Positions 50,401 to 58,871 of a DNA stretch of 64,000 bases are shown piece by piece. The notes under the pieces were generated by a model. It was not told the DNA's origin. It did no database searches and saw only the letters and a program-made list of their open reading frames with translations. The stretch comes from Glandiceps talaboti (lineage: Eukaryota; Hemichordata; Enteropneusta; Spengelidae), in assembly GCF_964340395.1 (NCBI RefSeq), contig NC_135555.1:1717001-1781000 (forward strand). The letters are read 5' to 3'. The position numbers were made by a program, and so were the translations under genes. Numbering within the stretch: position 1 is the stretch's first letter; every line of letters begins with the position of its first letter.

Positions 50401-51993
50401 TTTTGTGAACATTTTAGTATGTGTGTTATAACTTATGTTGGCAAATGGTTTATGTATTATTTCAGGTTTGAGTTCTGCCAACAGCAAGCAATGGTTGAAT
50501 ATGCTTGAATAACTAGAATGCATAATCACTGCTAAGAGTACACCCCAGAAATGTATCAACTCAGCTTGTGCCCTGTTAAAACATCCCTTTGTTTTGTAAA
50601 AGTTATCAGGCTTTCTGAGCAAAGCACTCTTTTTCATTGTTTACACATCATGTCAGCATTTATAATAATAAAAAACAAACAGTTATAATGCAGTGTAGAA
50701 CAGATAAACAACTACCAAACAAACAGTTAATGCAGTGTAGAACATATCAAACTTGCCATACACAACTACCAAACAAACAGTTAATGCAGTGTAGAACATA
50801 TCAAACTTGCCATACACAACTACCAAACAAACAGTTAATGCAGTGTAGAACATATCAAACTGGTTCCGATGTACTGAGTTTGAAACTGATTTCCTCCTCC
50901 CTCAACCTGTAAAAAATTGTTTTAAGGATGTATTTATTGACAACAAACCAAGATTTTTGTCATGATCTTGTGTTTTCATTGTATATTCACTCAGACCTCT
51001 GTTCTTATTGAAGCGTTCGCTACTTGAACTACAACTCATACCCGCGGGCCAATAACACCCAAGTAAAGTGACTTGAGTGTGTGCCATGATCATTTATAGC
51101 GTTAATGTCAAGTGTAAAATAACAGTGTTCCATTATAAGCCCAGTACATGTTGGCTGTAAATGTAGCCAGCCTATAAACAATGTTAGTAGTGAAATGCAA
51201 GTAACGACATAGAACGTTGATTAGATCTCACCAAGAGCTAAATATAATACAGTTGTGATGGTATCATTCACTTAATGCACACTGAACTCGGTCAGTTGTT
51301 CCTTAGCTTGCTGCGCCTCAAGCATATTGCACTCAGTCAGCTGTTCCTTAGCTTGCAGCATTGTTTACAAATTGACTAATTAAAGGACACATATTACATG
51401 TAGGCTTAAACCGTTATTGTGAACTCATGATAGTTGAATGGTTAGAATGGTTGGCTTGGAATCTGCAAATGGCAGGTTTGAGACTCGTTGCTGCCTTTTG
51501 TTTCTGAATGGCTAGAATTATTGTATTGGGCAAGATTTCAACCACAATTGTGCCTCAGTGAACCTAGCTGTATAATTAAGGACCTGGTTCGATAGACTAG
51601 AGGTTGCTATGTGAATGCTTTAATTCTCTGCGCTTACAAAGGCTGCAATGGATTGATGTTTTCCAGGGAATTGAGGACGTTTAAAGGTCTGTTGTGCTGT
51701 GAAGGTCCATACCAGGGGTAATAATTGTAAAAAGGCACAGAGTGCGGAATGGGAAAGTGCTATATAAACACTAACATTATAATTATTATTATTAAAAATG
51801 GGATTTGTTCAGCACCATACAAATTATATTACCTTCATTCATACAATGTATTTATAAGGGATGTTTATTTTTTTTCTCCAGAACTGATCAGCTGTTGACT
51901 TGGCTATTTACAACCTATATAAGACTGTTACAGTATCTTGGCAGAGCTCCGAAAGATCTTGGTGTTTTGAAATCTTACATTGAGCAAGCCTGA
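25277..51993 (+). CDS. ADCK5: AarF domain-containing kinase 5 (UbiB/ADCK family), complete, 15 exons
   Basis: Exons: 25277-25390, 26463-26872, 27769-27832, 28388-28588, 29123-29263, 30373-30486, 31165-31296, 33355-33438, 37045-37126, 38385-38463, 42148-42239, 43450-43636, 47488-47562, 50061-50156, 51882-51993. All are GT-AG and all phases fit, giving 660 residues. The N-terminus (about 1-130) is rich in R, S and T and poor in acids, as in a mitochondrial presequence; a membrane segment ([19 protein letters not shown]) follows at about 140. UbiB/ADCK hallmarks: KxGQ (KLGQ, 229-232), Ala-rich loop AAAS (289-292), Lys310 of [11 protein letters not shown] (440-447) and DHG (464-466). Colinearity with vertebrate ADCK5 is close ([48 protein letters not shown]). 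UbiB proteins are atypical kinase-fold ATPases linked to coenzyme Q and mitochondrial lipids; the exact role of ADCK5 is not settled. Confidence 0.96.
25391..26462 (+). other. ADCK5 intron 1
   Basis: No internal exon or large repeat. A short inverted pair (TTGTGGGCTAA near 25412 and TTAGCCCACAA near 25569) is the only structure seen. Confidence 0.6.
26883..27008 (+). repeat. Two decayed tandem copies of the ADCK5 exon 2 3' end
   Basis: The last 50 nt of exon 2 and first nt of intron 2 (from AACCAAACGACGTTTACGTG to GGTAGATTTGTAAGGTAAG) are followed by two similar segments of about 62 bp: 26883-26945 (AACAAACAATGTTTACAGGC, AGTAGATTTGTAACTT) and 26946-27008 (AAACAAAGGACATTTATGGG). The donor is lost in both (AACTTAAAAG, GAGGTTTTTA). 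Similarity is judged by eye. Confidence 0.7.
27020..27300 (+). mobile_element. Possible tRNA-derived SINE remnant in ADCK5 intron 2
   Basis: GGCTACACAGTTGGTAGTG resembles a box A and GGGTTTCAAGTCC, 50 nt later, a box B of a RNA polymerase III promoter. A similar head, GGCTGCATGGTTGGTAGCC, lies 120 bp upstream. A GT/G tract sits between them. There is no clear tail, so the call is tentative. Confidence 0.4.
27814..28026 (+). repeat. Exon 3 boundary repeat: 35-bp units plus a second copy of exon 3
   Basis: The exon 3 end and donor (TATATGGACTACAGGAA|GTAAGT) are followed by three further 35-bp units carrying the same donor (donors at 27868, 27903 and 27938). A second, nearly full-length exon 3 then follows at 27958-28019, again with GAA|GTAAGT. 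The second exon copy lacks the authentic TTGTATAG acceptor; the nearest AG is within TATATCAG at 27949, which would add 5 nt and shift the frame. Confidence 0.93.
28752..28871 (+). other. Unexplained coding-like patch in ADCK5 intron 4
   Basis: After a TTTGCTTGCAG acceptor-like site there are 39 open codons to a TAG at 28869. The patch is visibly less AT-rich than its surroundings and reads [20 protein letters not shown] within it. I do not recognise it. ADCK5 needs no exon here, since exons 4 and 5 join in phase. It could be a fragment of a mobile element or of another gene. Confidence 0.3.
28996..29036 (+). repeat. Partial upstream copy of the exon 5 acceptor region
   Basis: ATAGACAGACTATTTCAGGA matches the start of exon 5 (GTAGATAGACTATTTCAGGA at 29123). 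The stretch TTCAGGAAGACATT is then repeated immediately. Confidence 0.7.
29353..29669 (-). pseudogene. Inverted copy of ADCK5 exon 15 with its flanks, inside intron 5
   Basis: The minus strand reproduces about 51746-52063: tail of the SINE, TTCCAG acceptor, the whole terminal exon ending ...VLKSYIEQA and TGA, and the start of the 3' UTR. The 38-codon exon is preserved almost exactly, so the duplication is recent or maintained. It is antisense to ADCK5 transcription and is not part of the sense mRNA. Confidence 0.93.
29670..30112 (-). repeat. Inverted copy of an intron 12 segment, including a 75-bp repeat
   Basis: On the minus strand it matches 43957-44244, with breakpoint next to GACAAGAAA. 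It contains four copies of a 75-bp unit (CTTTATTCCTCACAAGGCTA, then TCACTTCCTTTACAGACTGG) at 29822, 29897, 29972 and 30047; the intron 12 copy has two to three. It is fused directly to the inverted exon 15 copy. Confidence 0.9.
30487..31164 (+). other. ADCK5 intron 6
   Basis: T-rich, with TTTG/TTTTTTG runs at 30640-30720. No exon is seen. The acceptor for exon 7 (TTTGAAAAG) has a poor pyrimidine tract. Confidence 0.5.
31450..32740 (+). repeat. Mixed-length minisatellite, about 22 copies, ADCK5 intron 7
   Basis: Units share CCTTTGTTAGGATTGCCATA and CTCAGCTTTGAAAGTGACTT. A short type (about 56 bp, TTGTAGCC joint) and longer types (TTGTTGTCACCTGGCC joint; CACCGGCCCTTTCCTGCAGC) are interspersed in recurring short/long orders, so the repeat has a higher-order structure. 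Each unit carries a pyrimidine-rich CCCTCTCCTCAG that resembles a 3' splice site. Confidence 0.95.
33175..33272 (+). repeat. Short tandem phrase, 4 copies
   Basis: ACCATAGTGTAGGGT recurs four times with variable joints, about 80 bp before exon 8. Confidence 0.85.
33439..36230 (+). repeat. Array of 44 duplicated exon 8 ends with 5' splice sites
   Basis: Directly after the authentic exon 8 donor (GCAGAT|GTAAGT at 33439) the exon end and intron start repeat as 63-bp units (six are 62 bp, with GTGGAATAG instead of GTGGGAATAG or GTCAGAATAG). Each holds about 40 nt of exon-derived sequence (AGAAAGTATACAAAARATGG, GTAGCAGAT), a consensus donor GTAAGTATAT and about 20 nt of intron (GATTAACAG). The last donor is at 36205. 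The distance from 33439 (2766 bp) equals 38 x 63 + 6 x 62, i.e. 44 copies plus the authentic site. Long frames open on both strands are artefacts of the 63-bp period. Confidence 0.98.
36235..37044 (+). other. Remainder of ADCK5 intron 8
   Basis: AT-rich, with no repeat or exon seen. The acceptor TCTCTCACATAG at 37044 is good. Confidence 0.6.
37127..37790 (+). other. ADCK5 intron 9, first part
   Basis: A run of about 15 C lies at 37168-37182. No exon or other repeat is seen. Confidence 0.6.
37778..38368 (+). repeat. 49-bp minisatellite, about 12 copies, abutting the exon 10 acceptor
   Basis: Units GAGCATTTCTGACATACACA and CTCATATCTGGGCCATAGAA are almost identical; the variant GGACCATAAAATT appears in the fifth copy and again in the last. 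The last unit ends about 20 bp before the exon 10 3' splice site at 38384, next to its pyrimidine tract. Unlike the other ADCK5 arrays it contains no exon sequence. Confidence 0.95.
38617..38743. repeat. 127-bp near-perfect hairpin in ADCK5 intron 10
   Basis: Left arm GAGGAATTCTATCTCAAAAT with GATGTCATTTGG pairs with the right arm ending ATTTTGAGATAGAATTCCTC. Pairing continues for about 58 nt per arm with roughly six mismatches and a loop of about ten nt. It could be a short MITE or a transcribed hairpin. Confidence 0.85.
38855..38957 (+). other. Candidate poison cassette exon in ADCK5 intron 10
   Basis: A 103-nt open segment lies between an acceptor (CTTGACATAG) and a donor (ATCAAG|GTATAT). 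It continues the exon 10 phase for 35 codons ([20 protein letters not shown] within it). It has no counterpart in the ADCK5 family and leaves the wrong phase for exon 11, where the shifted frame meets TAA after six codons. If spliced in, it would cause early termination. It may instead be a chance open segment. Confidence 0.3.
39545..39767. mobile_element. Palindromic MITE A with 9-bp target duplication
   Basis: Ends are CAATCTGATTAAAATCCGAT and, inverted, ATCGGATTTTAATCAGATCG. The arms run about 95 nt each, so the whole element can fold on itself. It is flanked by GTATAAAAC (39536-39544) and GTATAAGAC (39768-39776), a 9-bp duplication with one later change. Confidence 0.9.
40180..40421. mobile_element. 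Palindromic MITE B with perfect 9-bp target duplication
   Basis: Same family as MITE A, ends CAATCTGATTAAAATCC and GGATTTTAATCAGATTG, with a central inverted TTTTTTAGCCTGATCG segment. It is flanked by GAAGCTGTT on both sides (40171-40179 and 40422-40430). It interrupts the transposon ORF. Confidence 0.93.
40410..40884 (-). pseudogene. Truncated transposon ORF with a SAP-like segment
   Basis: The minus-strand open frame inside the element reads ...[18 protein letters not shown]..., resembling a SAP-type DNA-binding motif, then a basic RERKRRR cluster and [20 protein letters not shown] near the end. This combination resembles the N-terminal part of transposon proteins that carry a YqaJ-type nuclease domain further on. 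That assignment is inference from general pattern; no nuclease domain is seen. The frame is cut at 40421 by MITE insertion, which supplies the last codons and the stop. Confidence 0.45.
40885..41589 (+). other. ADCK5 intron 10 stretch
   Basis: No element or exon is seen between the transposon and the acceptor array. The minus-strand open frame entering from the transposon continues to 40979 by chance. Confidence 0.5.
41590..42147 (+). repeat. Array of 11 duplicated exon 11 acceptors, abutting exon 11
   Basis: Each unit ends in TTATCATTCTGTAG followed by exon 11 start sequence (GGACAGAGTATCCCTTTG). Acceptors end at 41626, 41674, 41717, 41764, 41811, 41859, 41907, 41955, 42003, 42051, 42099 and the authentic 42147. 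The last eight are exactly 48 bp apart. From 41812 the array is stop-free in the ADCK5 frame and encodes [16 protein letters not shown] per unit, merging into the exon ([11 protein letters not shown]). The first four copies have other spacings and leave the frame. Confidence 0.97.
42240..43449 (+). other. ADCK5 intron 11
   Basis: The donor is GTTATG, a poor match to consensus. A dispersed element lies at 43258-43398; the rest has no visible feature. Confidence 0.6.
43258..43398. mobile_element. Short dispersed element (same family as 63163-63364)
   Basis: It starts CCAAAACCTAATCTGTTTTGGCC and ends CTATAACTTTTCCTTATGGAAGGT(A)n. The copy at 63163 has the same two ends around a CA microsatellite. 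No coding sequence. Confidence 0.6.
43957..44244 (+). repeat. Intron 12 partner of the inverted segment in intron 5
   Basis: Two to three copies of the 75-bp unit (CTGTAAAGGAAGTGATAGCC, then TTGTGAGGAATAAAGTGCTT) followed by GAAAGTTTGTATACTTTCTC, which is itself a hairpin. The reverse complement is at 29670-30112. Confidence 0.9.
44322..45590 (+). mobile_element. Dispersed repeat, copy 1, with large microsatellite (ADCK5 intron 12)
   Basis: The head TTTTTTAGCACAACTGAACT plus CAGAAGTGC folds as a hairpin. It is followed by a TCTG/TATG microsatellite (44372-44812) and a body with recurring phrases: TGTCTAGTTGGGAAATTGTTCAAA, GTGTGATTTGGGTC, ATTTTTGGTCAAAAA and ATGCAAATTAGG. It abuts copy 2. No intact coding frame. 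Confidence 0.8.
45594..46685 (+). mobile_element. Dispersed repeat, copy 2, full length with 11-bp terminal inverted repeats
   Basis: Ends are TAGCACAACTG (45594-45604) and CAGTTGTGCTA (46675-46685). The left end also forms a hairpin head (AGCACAACTGAAC...GTTCAGTAGTGCT). The body repeats the phrases seen in copy 1. The last 300 bp hold about three diverged subunits around CCATAGCAA(C/T)AGCCA and ATGCCTAGCAA. No long frame, so it is non-autonomous. Confidence 0.75.
46686..47487 (+). other. Remainder of ADCK5 intron 12
   Basis: No repeat or exon is seen. It ends with a T-rich tract and the CAG acceptor of exon 13. Confidence 0.6.
48250..48690 (-). pseudogene. Decayed non-LTR reverse transcriptase fragment in ADCK5 intron 13
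   Basis: On the minus strand, in two frames: [12 protein letters not shown] (the NGVRQG-type block), then after a stop and indel [20 protein letters not shown] with [16 protein letters not shown] (catalytic YADD block, here CADD), and further on KYLGVFV and MDDTYDI, which fit the thumb region of the same enzyme family. Stops and frame shifts show it is dead. It is antisense to ADCK5. Confidence 0.8.
48905..49470 (+). mobile_element. Dispersed repeat, copy 3, with TATG microsatellite
   Basis: Hairpin head TTAGTACAACTGAACTGAG with ATTCAGTAGTGCT, a (TATG/TGTG)n tract at 48955-49150, then a body with CTACTGGGCAGATTTTTTTG and ATGCAAACAAAGCC. Same family as 44322 and 45594. Confidence 0.75.
49930..50040 (-). 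mobile_element. Possible tRNA-derived SINE head, minus strand
   Basis: The minus strand reads GGTGGCCGAGTAGTTAGCTC, a good RNA polymerase III box A, followed about 35 nt later by a weaker CTGGGTACTCACCC. It ends 20 bp before ADCK5 exon 14. Confidence 0.4.
50683..50870 (+). repeat. About 55-bp direct repeat, 3 copies, ADCK5 intron 14
   Basis: ACTACCAAACAAACAGTTAA with TGCAGTGTAGAACATATC recurs three times (the first copy is partial). Confidence 0.9.
51282..51362 (+). repeat. Two-copy direct repeat
   Basis: CTCAGTCAGCTGTTCCTTAG with CTTGC occurs twice, 42 bp apart. Confidence 0.7.
51425..51797 (+). mobile_element. tRNA-derived SINE with LINE-like tail, just upstream of ADCK5 exon 15
   Basis: The head TTGAATGGTTAGAATGGTTG resembles box A. 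GCAGGTTTGAGACTCG, about 45 nt later, resembles box B. A body of about 250 bp follows, ending AAAGTGCTATATAAACACTA and a TTATTATTATTAAA tail. The GCTATATAAA plus short repeat tail is also found on the LINE 3' end at 60232-60470, as expected if that LINE class mobilised the SINE. The tail portion only is present in the inverted intron 5 copy. Confidence 0.75.
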
Positions 51994-52379
51994 TATACCA
52001 ATGCTAGCCAATATGTAAAGATTTTGATCATACATGGATTCTAAACCTAGATAATACTATTCATCTGCAGAATACACTTTCTGTAAAGTCCAAAGGGAAT
52101 ACTATGTTGGGTTCCATGTTATTTTTACATCTGTATTACTGGCATGAACTTGCCACATTTATGCAGACCTGATACAAACATAGGTGAAATACCATTCTGA
52201 GCTATATGCATAATATATAGGTTCAAATGATTTCATTCACTGTGTAGAATTCTCAACAACACTTCATTTCAGCAATCAACAGTGCAACAAAATATTACAT
52301 GAGGTCATAACCTTTTTTAAACCTCATTCCCAGATGAAGATTGCTGTTAGTCATCGAAATATTGGAAGTTGATTGATGA

Positions 52380-52385
52380 AATAAA
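52380..52385 (+). promoter_or_regulatory. ADCK5 polyadenylation signal
   Basis: AATAAA lies 387 nt after the ADCK5 stop codon, followed by a TTTTGTTGAGC GT/T-rich stretch. It is the first AATAAA downstream. Confidence 0.65.
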
Positions 52386-52429
52386 ATTTTGTTGAGCATG
52401 ATCTTTAGTTTTGCAAAATTTCAAATTTG

Positions 52430-53180
52430 GTCAAATGACAGCCATATTTGTTGTAAAAATGACTACTTGCACAATAGCTAAACAACTATGATATATAGAG
52501 ACTTCGTGCAAATTTATACCCATGTTATTAGATATGATCTAGCCAGTGGTTTCATTAGATTTGACCTTGAACTTCAAGGTCAAATATCAAAATTCTGCTA
52601 TTTTGGCATCTGGCAATATTACAGGATGGTCGATTTGTTTAAATGCTTGTGGAAAGGTAACAAAACATAATGGAACATATTTACTGTGAATTGTTTTAAT
52701 GGTCATACAACTCTTGACAGAATAGGGGCCATATTTGTTGTTAGATGTATAATCAATTATTTGTACTATTGCATATGAAATATAATAGATGGAGACTTCA
52801 TTTAGGTGTCTCCTCCAATAATATCTCACACATAGGTCTCTTCTGTTGTGATGAGATTTGACCTTGACTTTGACCTTTGTAGTCAAAGGTCAAATACTAC
52901 AAAGGTCAAAGTGGATCTTTTTCTTGTGTGACACACAGTACTTGAATGTGACTGATAAAGTCATATACATAGATAACATTGGACCCATCAATTATTTTTG
53001 AAATTGATGTAACTTAGACTGAAAGATGGCCATATTTGTCACAAATTACACTAAGTAAACAAGTTGGGGGTAAGCTGATGTCTTTGAAATCATACATAGA
53101 TAACATTGGACACATGAATTATCTTGAAGGCTAGTGTGTGAACAATGGCCATATTTGTCTGAAAAAATATACTCTAGTAC
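52430..53180. repeat. Diverged dispersed repeat with GCCATATTTGT phrases
   Basis: GCCATATTTGTTGT, or close variants, recurs at about 52441, 52727, 53029 and 53148. The first two are followed by TTTGACCTTGA and AAGGTCAAATA blocks. Copies are too decayed to define a unit. No gene is seen. Confidence 0.6.
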
Positions 53181-53629
53181 ATTGGTTGGGTGGTATGTCT
53201 TTGATGAAGACTTGTTAACATTAGGTAGTATGTGAATTATCATCATAGTAATTGATATGTATGAAATCAATACAACACTTATTAACAGTCAACTAAAGTG
53301 CATTCCCTTCTTGACTCAATCATTTATGGCATATCCATTGTAAAGTAACACTGGTATAATGATACGACTGCGGCATGTAGCCTTTACAACTTTAGTTAAT
53401 TTGCAAACAATGTTGTCAGCAATCTAATTCAGTGTAATGATAGTGTCCAACTGTGACTATCTATAATGATACATGAGATGTCCTTGTCTTCTTTAATACA
53501 CTGACAATGTTCAGTATCTTGTGGTTTTATGATCAATTTGCGTTTTGTACTGTAACATTGTTTACAGATTGAGAGATGCCACATACTGGGCTGATAATTA
53601 AAGCAAAATGTAACAGTATACTTTTACAC

Positions 53630-53975
53630 TTGATATGGATGCTTAAACAATTGTGACAAGCAGTGAAAACACTTTAGTTGACTGTTACCAGTTGTACTTT
53701 TGTACTGGATATGGATGCTAGAAACAATTGTGACAAGCAGTGAAAACATGTTAGTTGACTGTTACCAGTTGTACTTTTACACATGTTCTGGATGCTTAAA
53801 CAATTGTGGCAAGCAGTGAAAACATGTTAGTTGACTGTTACCAGTTGTACTTTTACACATGTTCTGGATGCTTAAACAATTGTGGCAAGCAGTGAAAACA
53901 TGTTAGTTGACTGTTACCAGTTGTACTTTTACACATGCTGCTTAAACAATTGTGACAAGTAGAGAAAACACTATA
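53630..53975. repeat. About 80-bp tandem repeat, 4 copies
   Basis: GCTTAAACAATTGTGACAAG, CAGTGAAAACATGTTAGTTG and TTACCAGTTGTACTTTTACA recur about every 77-83 bp. The first and last copies are diverged. Confidence 0.9.
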
Positions 53976-56072
53976 GTCGGATGTACCATGAATTGACCAA
54001 TACAAATAAAACCATAAGATTATAAACAGTTATCATACTTTGTAATGTTTCTTTATAAAGAAATTCCAGTTAAAAAATTGGTCAAAAAACTTTCACACTC
54101 AAAATATTTCACCCCCACCCCCCACCCCCCACCCCCGCCGAAATGAACCCAAGAATTTTTGTAGTCCCCTCCCCCTCCCGGCTACACATATTTTACTGTG
54201 TATCCCCCTCCCCACTTCACTTCAGAGATGTACAGTGGAAATCAACTTCAGCATCCATACATAACAATGAGTGATTTCTTTACAAATATATGTGGGCTTT
54301 GCGAAAAAGGTCTCACATTGGGCTGTAACCAATACTTGGAGATTCTTAGCCAGCAGGGTTTTCTCTTTCAATCTTGATTCTGGGTAGAAACAGCATCCCC
54401 CATGATAGCTAGTGGGGAGGGTGTGGGAGGGGGACACTCCTCCCACAGTAAGCATTTACAATAAAAAATAAGGACCTGTAGGAGGCCATTAAAGGCAAAC
54501 AATTTCAAACCATACGCATTATCGAAAGCCATAGAGTACCACAGGGGACCCAGGAACCGTGTGACAAACAAAACAAAACAAAAACAAACAAATAAACTAT
54601 CAAATAAATGACAAATGAACAAGCAAACGAACGACAATTATATTGACAAATAAAATAATTAAATAAACCAGCAAATAAACAGATACTCATGGCGGTATAC
54701 TAGATATGTTTTTTGTACCCATCACTATAAAAATGAAAAAAGTTCTGCCCCCTGGCAATTTGGTCAGGCTATGACCCTGGTGATAACTTAGGATCAGCAA
54801 AATATGTGTAGTAGAAGACAAACTGCACACGAGAGTATGTATGGAGTAAAACTGGAACATAGACTTTATTTCGTATTAACCTTGAGTTCGGCCTCTCGGC
54901 CTTACACATATCCGGAGCCATGATGTGAGAGCAATGCTCACAGCTCCGAGACGAAAAACTCTTTTGGTCATTACAATTACAAATAGTCAAACATACAAGA
55001 TGAACGTCCTAAGATAATAATAGGTTATGCATTATTTTGAGCATCCTGGGATATGAAACAAAGGATGCTACAACTTGAATCACGTCTCTAGACATACGAG
55101 ATAGTACCTATTGCCTTCATACATATATGTAATTATTGTATTAAATGAAAGATATTCAATTCTTAAACTAGGTGTTTGGTGACATGTATAAACAGCGTCA
55201 TGCCTCAACCCAAGCACGGTATAAATTACAAATTCATGACACAGCAAAGTTTGTATACATAACTACGAATCTTTAAATCTACCTAATGCTCCATTATTGA
55301 AAGAAGGCCAGCAATGAAACTTAAAATCATAGCTTAGTAAGGTCCATGTTCAAAGCCAGATAATTACACGCTATCGGGGAGTGGTATCACCCACACGGTA
55401 CTATTTCGCGTAATTTCAGTGTAATTCCTTTCTTTGGTGAAGAAAACTGAACTTTGATATTTGATACATCATGAAGCAGTAATTTTGCTACACATTTTGA
55501 TGCTACGTGATTAGGCAACACTGAAGCACGAAGTTCAAAGACATTTGTGAGGGTATCAGATGAATGAACAGGTCTGAGGTAAACCATTTGATATATGGGA
55601 AGGAATTGGGCCCAAAATCATTTTTAGGCCACCATGACAACGGGTTTTTTTTTGTCAAGAGCAACTAGAAATCATTTTTTTTTGACTAGTAGAGCTAAAG
55701 CAAAGCAGATATATATATATATTGCTTGATCACACTTTCTCTATTCATACTCCTTCACTTGACGTCTGTTTTGCCGATCGTCTCATTTTGCCAAACGCTT
55801 TGCTACAATTTTCTCCAATATTGCATTTAGTACGGAAATATAATTCAGGTCAGGTAGATATCCGTCTTCAATGAGTAGGACAACAGTGTGCACATATTAG
55901 GGCATGAAATGGCACGGCAAATAGTTTATTGAAACCACATGGCTCGTAGCAGGATGATGAGTGCCTGTTACTGGCAAAGCATCGCCGCAATTTTCCTGTT
56001 GGAGGAAAGTATTAAGGAGGCTGTTTGTCCATCACATGGAAATGAAAAAGTTAACTTTGATACCAATATGAA
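53976..56072. other. Spacer between convergent ADCK5 and guanylyl cyclase genes
   Basis: A C-rich run (CACCCCCACCCCCC type) lies at 54110-54190. A 67-codon minus-strand frame at 55387-55587 has no recognisable sequence. No gene is supported. The region belongs to 3' flanks. Confidence 0.5.
55926..55931 (-). promoter_or_regulatory. Candidate polyadenylation signal of the guanylyl cyclase gene
   Basis: Minus-strand AATAAA 142 nt after the stop codon at 56073. Match only. Confidence 0.45.
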
Positions 56073-56788
56073 TTATTCAGCCCATGGAACCCAGTCAACA
56101 CATTTGATTTGATTGGTTAGGTTGCTCTCTTGTTTGCGTTCAAGCCAGAATGTCTCCATTTCACCTTTTCCCTGTTAAGTAAAAAATTACATTTTCTCAT
56201 TTTAGCATATGAAGTTTGAAAAATTAAGTTCAATACTATAAATAAAGTATAGCATTTCATTATTATACTCAGAATTCATAACCAACACTGAAAACTATGA
56301 TGTTCATTGTGGAAGACTTCGATCCAGCAGTGTTTTGTTCTTTTCGTGTTATTTTTTTATACCCCATGCAGACGAAGCTGCTGCTGTCCTCTTGAGCCTT
56401 ATGACTGTGTATTAACTTGTAGTTCTTCATTAAGTCCCCTCAGAACTGCAGACTAAAAATGTTATAGAGAATTTTGGAATTTGATACCAACAAAGTTTGA
56501 TATTTAAATAGGTCATATGACCTCTTGAAAATTTATTCGTAAATTAACGCCACTGGGGTCTTTGTCAATACCTCATACACGACAATATGTCCTAACCTTA
56601 ATTTGTAAGTTGTTTGTGCATTATACATGAGAAAACCATCGATTTTTGCAACATATATCTCAGAGCCATAATATGTTGTGTGTTAAAATTTATTCCAACC
56701 TTCAATATCAGGTACTATTTATAACAATGGGTTATATATTGTCATATTTATCATTTCGAAGGGTGAAACAAGGTTTACGCGTGTGCGC

Positions 56789-56827
<39 letters not shown>

Positions 56828-58450
56828 TACATACATACAGACAGACAGACAGACAGACAGACAGACTGACTGGTCGACTGTTCTAACGTCTAAATGAGTG
56901 TCGTCCTAGTGTGTATCTTTCTATTCCTCGGCATGAACAAAGCCAATTTATTCACTTTTACTCTATTAACATAATACAAAGGGTCTCTGCCTAAGGGTCG
57001 TTAGTCTGTATGCCAACGTGTTTTGTAACTAAACCACGTCTGGTCAAAGTCCCTCAATCAGCACAAAAAGTTGTTCATCCAATCAGTGAACCCCATCTAT
57101 ATCTGCTACAAATATACCATATTTGGGCATTACATAACTGCCCCAATAAACACTAACTTTATGAGGGACTGTGTTGTTGGTTAGAAGTTTGTGATTGATT
57201 AACAAAAAAACATGATGTTAATGACTATGTTGGTGGTTGTGAATGAATTTTAAATTTCATCTCATGCATTTCAGGACTTCTAGAGTAACGAATTTGACTA
57301 TACTGTGAGTGGAGGTGTAAATGGTAACGATACCGTATAGGAACTAGACTAAAGGGTTTTAAACTCAGGAAATAGTGTTTCTAATGGAATGAGAATCAAA
57401 CAATGATATCGATACAACAGTTTTGGACATAACAATTCATTTATTTTTACGGTAATACATTGAACGAAAACGATATTTAAAAAAAATAAATGGAATTGAG
57501 GAACGTTAGGAAAAGAAAAGCGGCACCTACCGGGGGGGGGGGCACCTATAGGAACCGTACCCTCAAAGTGGTTCCATTCTTTCCTCAATTTAATTTCACT
57601 TGTGCGGGTACGTGGTGGGTTTAACCTTCTCCCTATTTATATTAACCACGAGTGACATAGGGGGTTTCCCACTCTAGCAGTGATAACAAATCACGATGTG
57701 TTTTTGAACGCTTGTCTATTAGATACCTGACATTTATTTAAACTGATGTAAAAACAAACAAGGCTTACCTTGACGTGGACTACTCCTCGTGACAAAATAC
57801 TAAAGTCGGTGTAATCTCCTAAGGCTTCTTTTGTTGCCTTACTAATATGAATACAGGAGGCTGAAAAGTAGAATAATTAATTAAATGTCTTCGGCGTGAT
57901 TTACAATGCTAATAAATACAGAGTGGGAAAAGTATTCCGGACCTGAAGCGTGAGTTGATGATTACAAGTAAATGGCAGTGTTTTTGCTCAAAAGGATGTG
58001 GCCAATTTTTGTGTAAAAAAACTCAAATTTTCACGAGAACATATTATCTTTTCATTATTAGTATGTAACTTTTCTCCTTTTACCGATGGCAACGACGTTG
58101 CAAGGTATAGCCTGTGAATTAGCTTACCTTTGCCAGTGGATTCCATTCTAGAGGCTGTGTTTACCGTGTCCCCAAATAAACAATAACGTGGCATTTTGAG
58201 ACCGACAACACCAGCAACACAAGAACCTGTAATTAAGATGTAAGACATTTTAGACTTTATTTCCTTAGCTGTCATAGTTTGTCAACCAAAATTTGGATAT
58301 TTCGTCTAAGTTTTTAGGGTACACTTCCAATTATTTGCCAAAATATGCCAGTTTTCTCTTTTTCATTCTACTGAGTGGGTTTCAATAAAGTAGAAACATC
58401 TAGCAAAACTGAACTGAGTTTCAGTAGAGCTATATATATGGTGCATGAAG

Positions 58451-58531
<81 letters not shown>

Positions 58532-58822
58532 GAATGTGTGGGGATTGCTTGATTTGACTCAGAGATAAGGAGGTACTGGTATTATATAGGTGAATCGTTC
58601 AAAGGGAATAAAATAGAGCGACCATGCAAAAGATTGTTTTCAAACATCGTCAAGTAGTAGACCAGCAAAATCATTTGTGCTAACGATTTTGAAGCTGTGC
58701 CCAAAATTTTGTAACTCTAAATTTAAAAGCTACTGCAACATTTGGCAATGAATTTGGAATTTCTTTTATTAAAATTTACACGAATGTCGTGCTCACACAC
58801 AGAGTCACAGGCAGACATACAT

Positions 58823-58871
<49 letters not shown>

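Noticed and set aside
51425-51500. Functional tRNA gene
   Set aside because: Box A- and box B-like motifs are present, but the cloverleaf pairing is not convincing and a SINE body and tail follow.
55387-55587. 67-codon minus-strand ORF between ADCK5 and the cyclase
   Set aside because: No recognisable motif, no supporting splice sites, and located in the 3' flank of two convergent genes.
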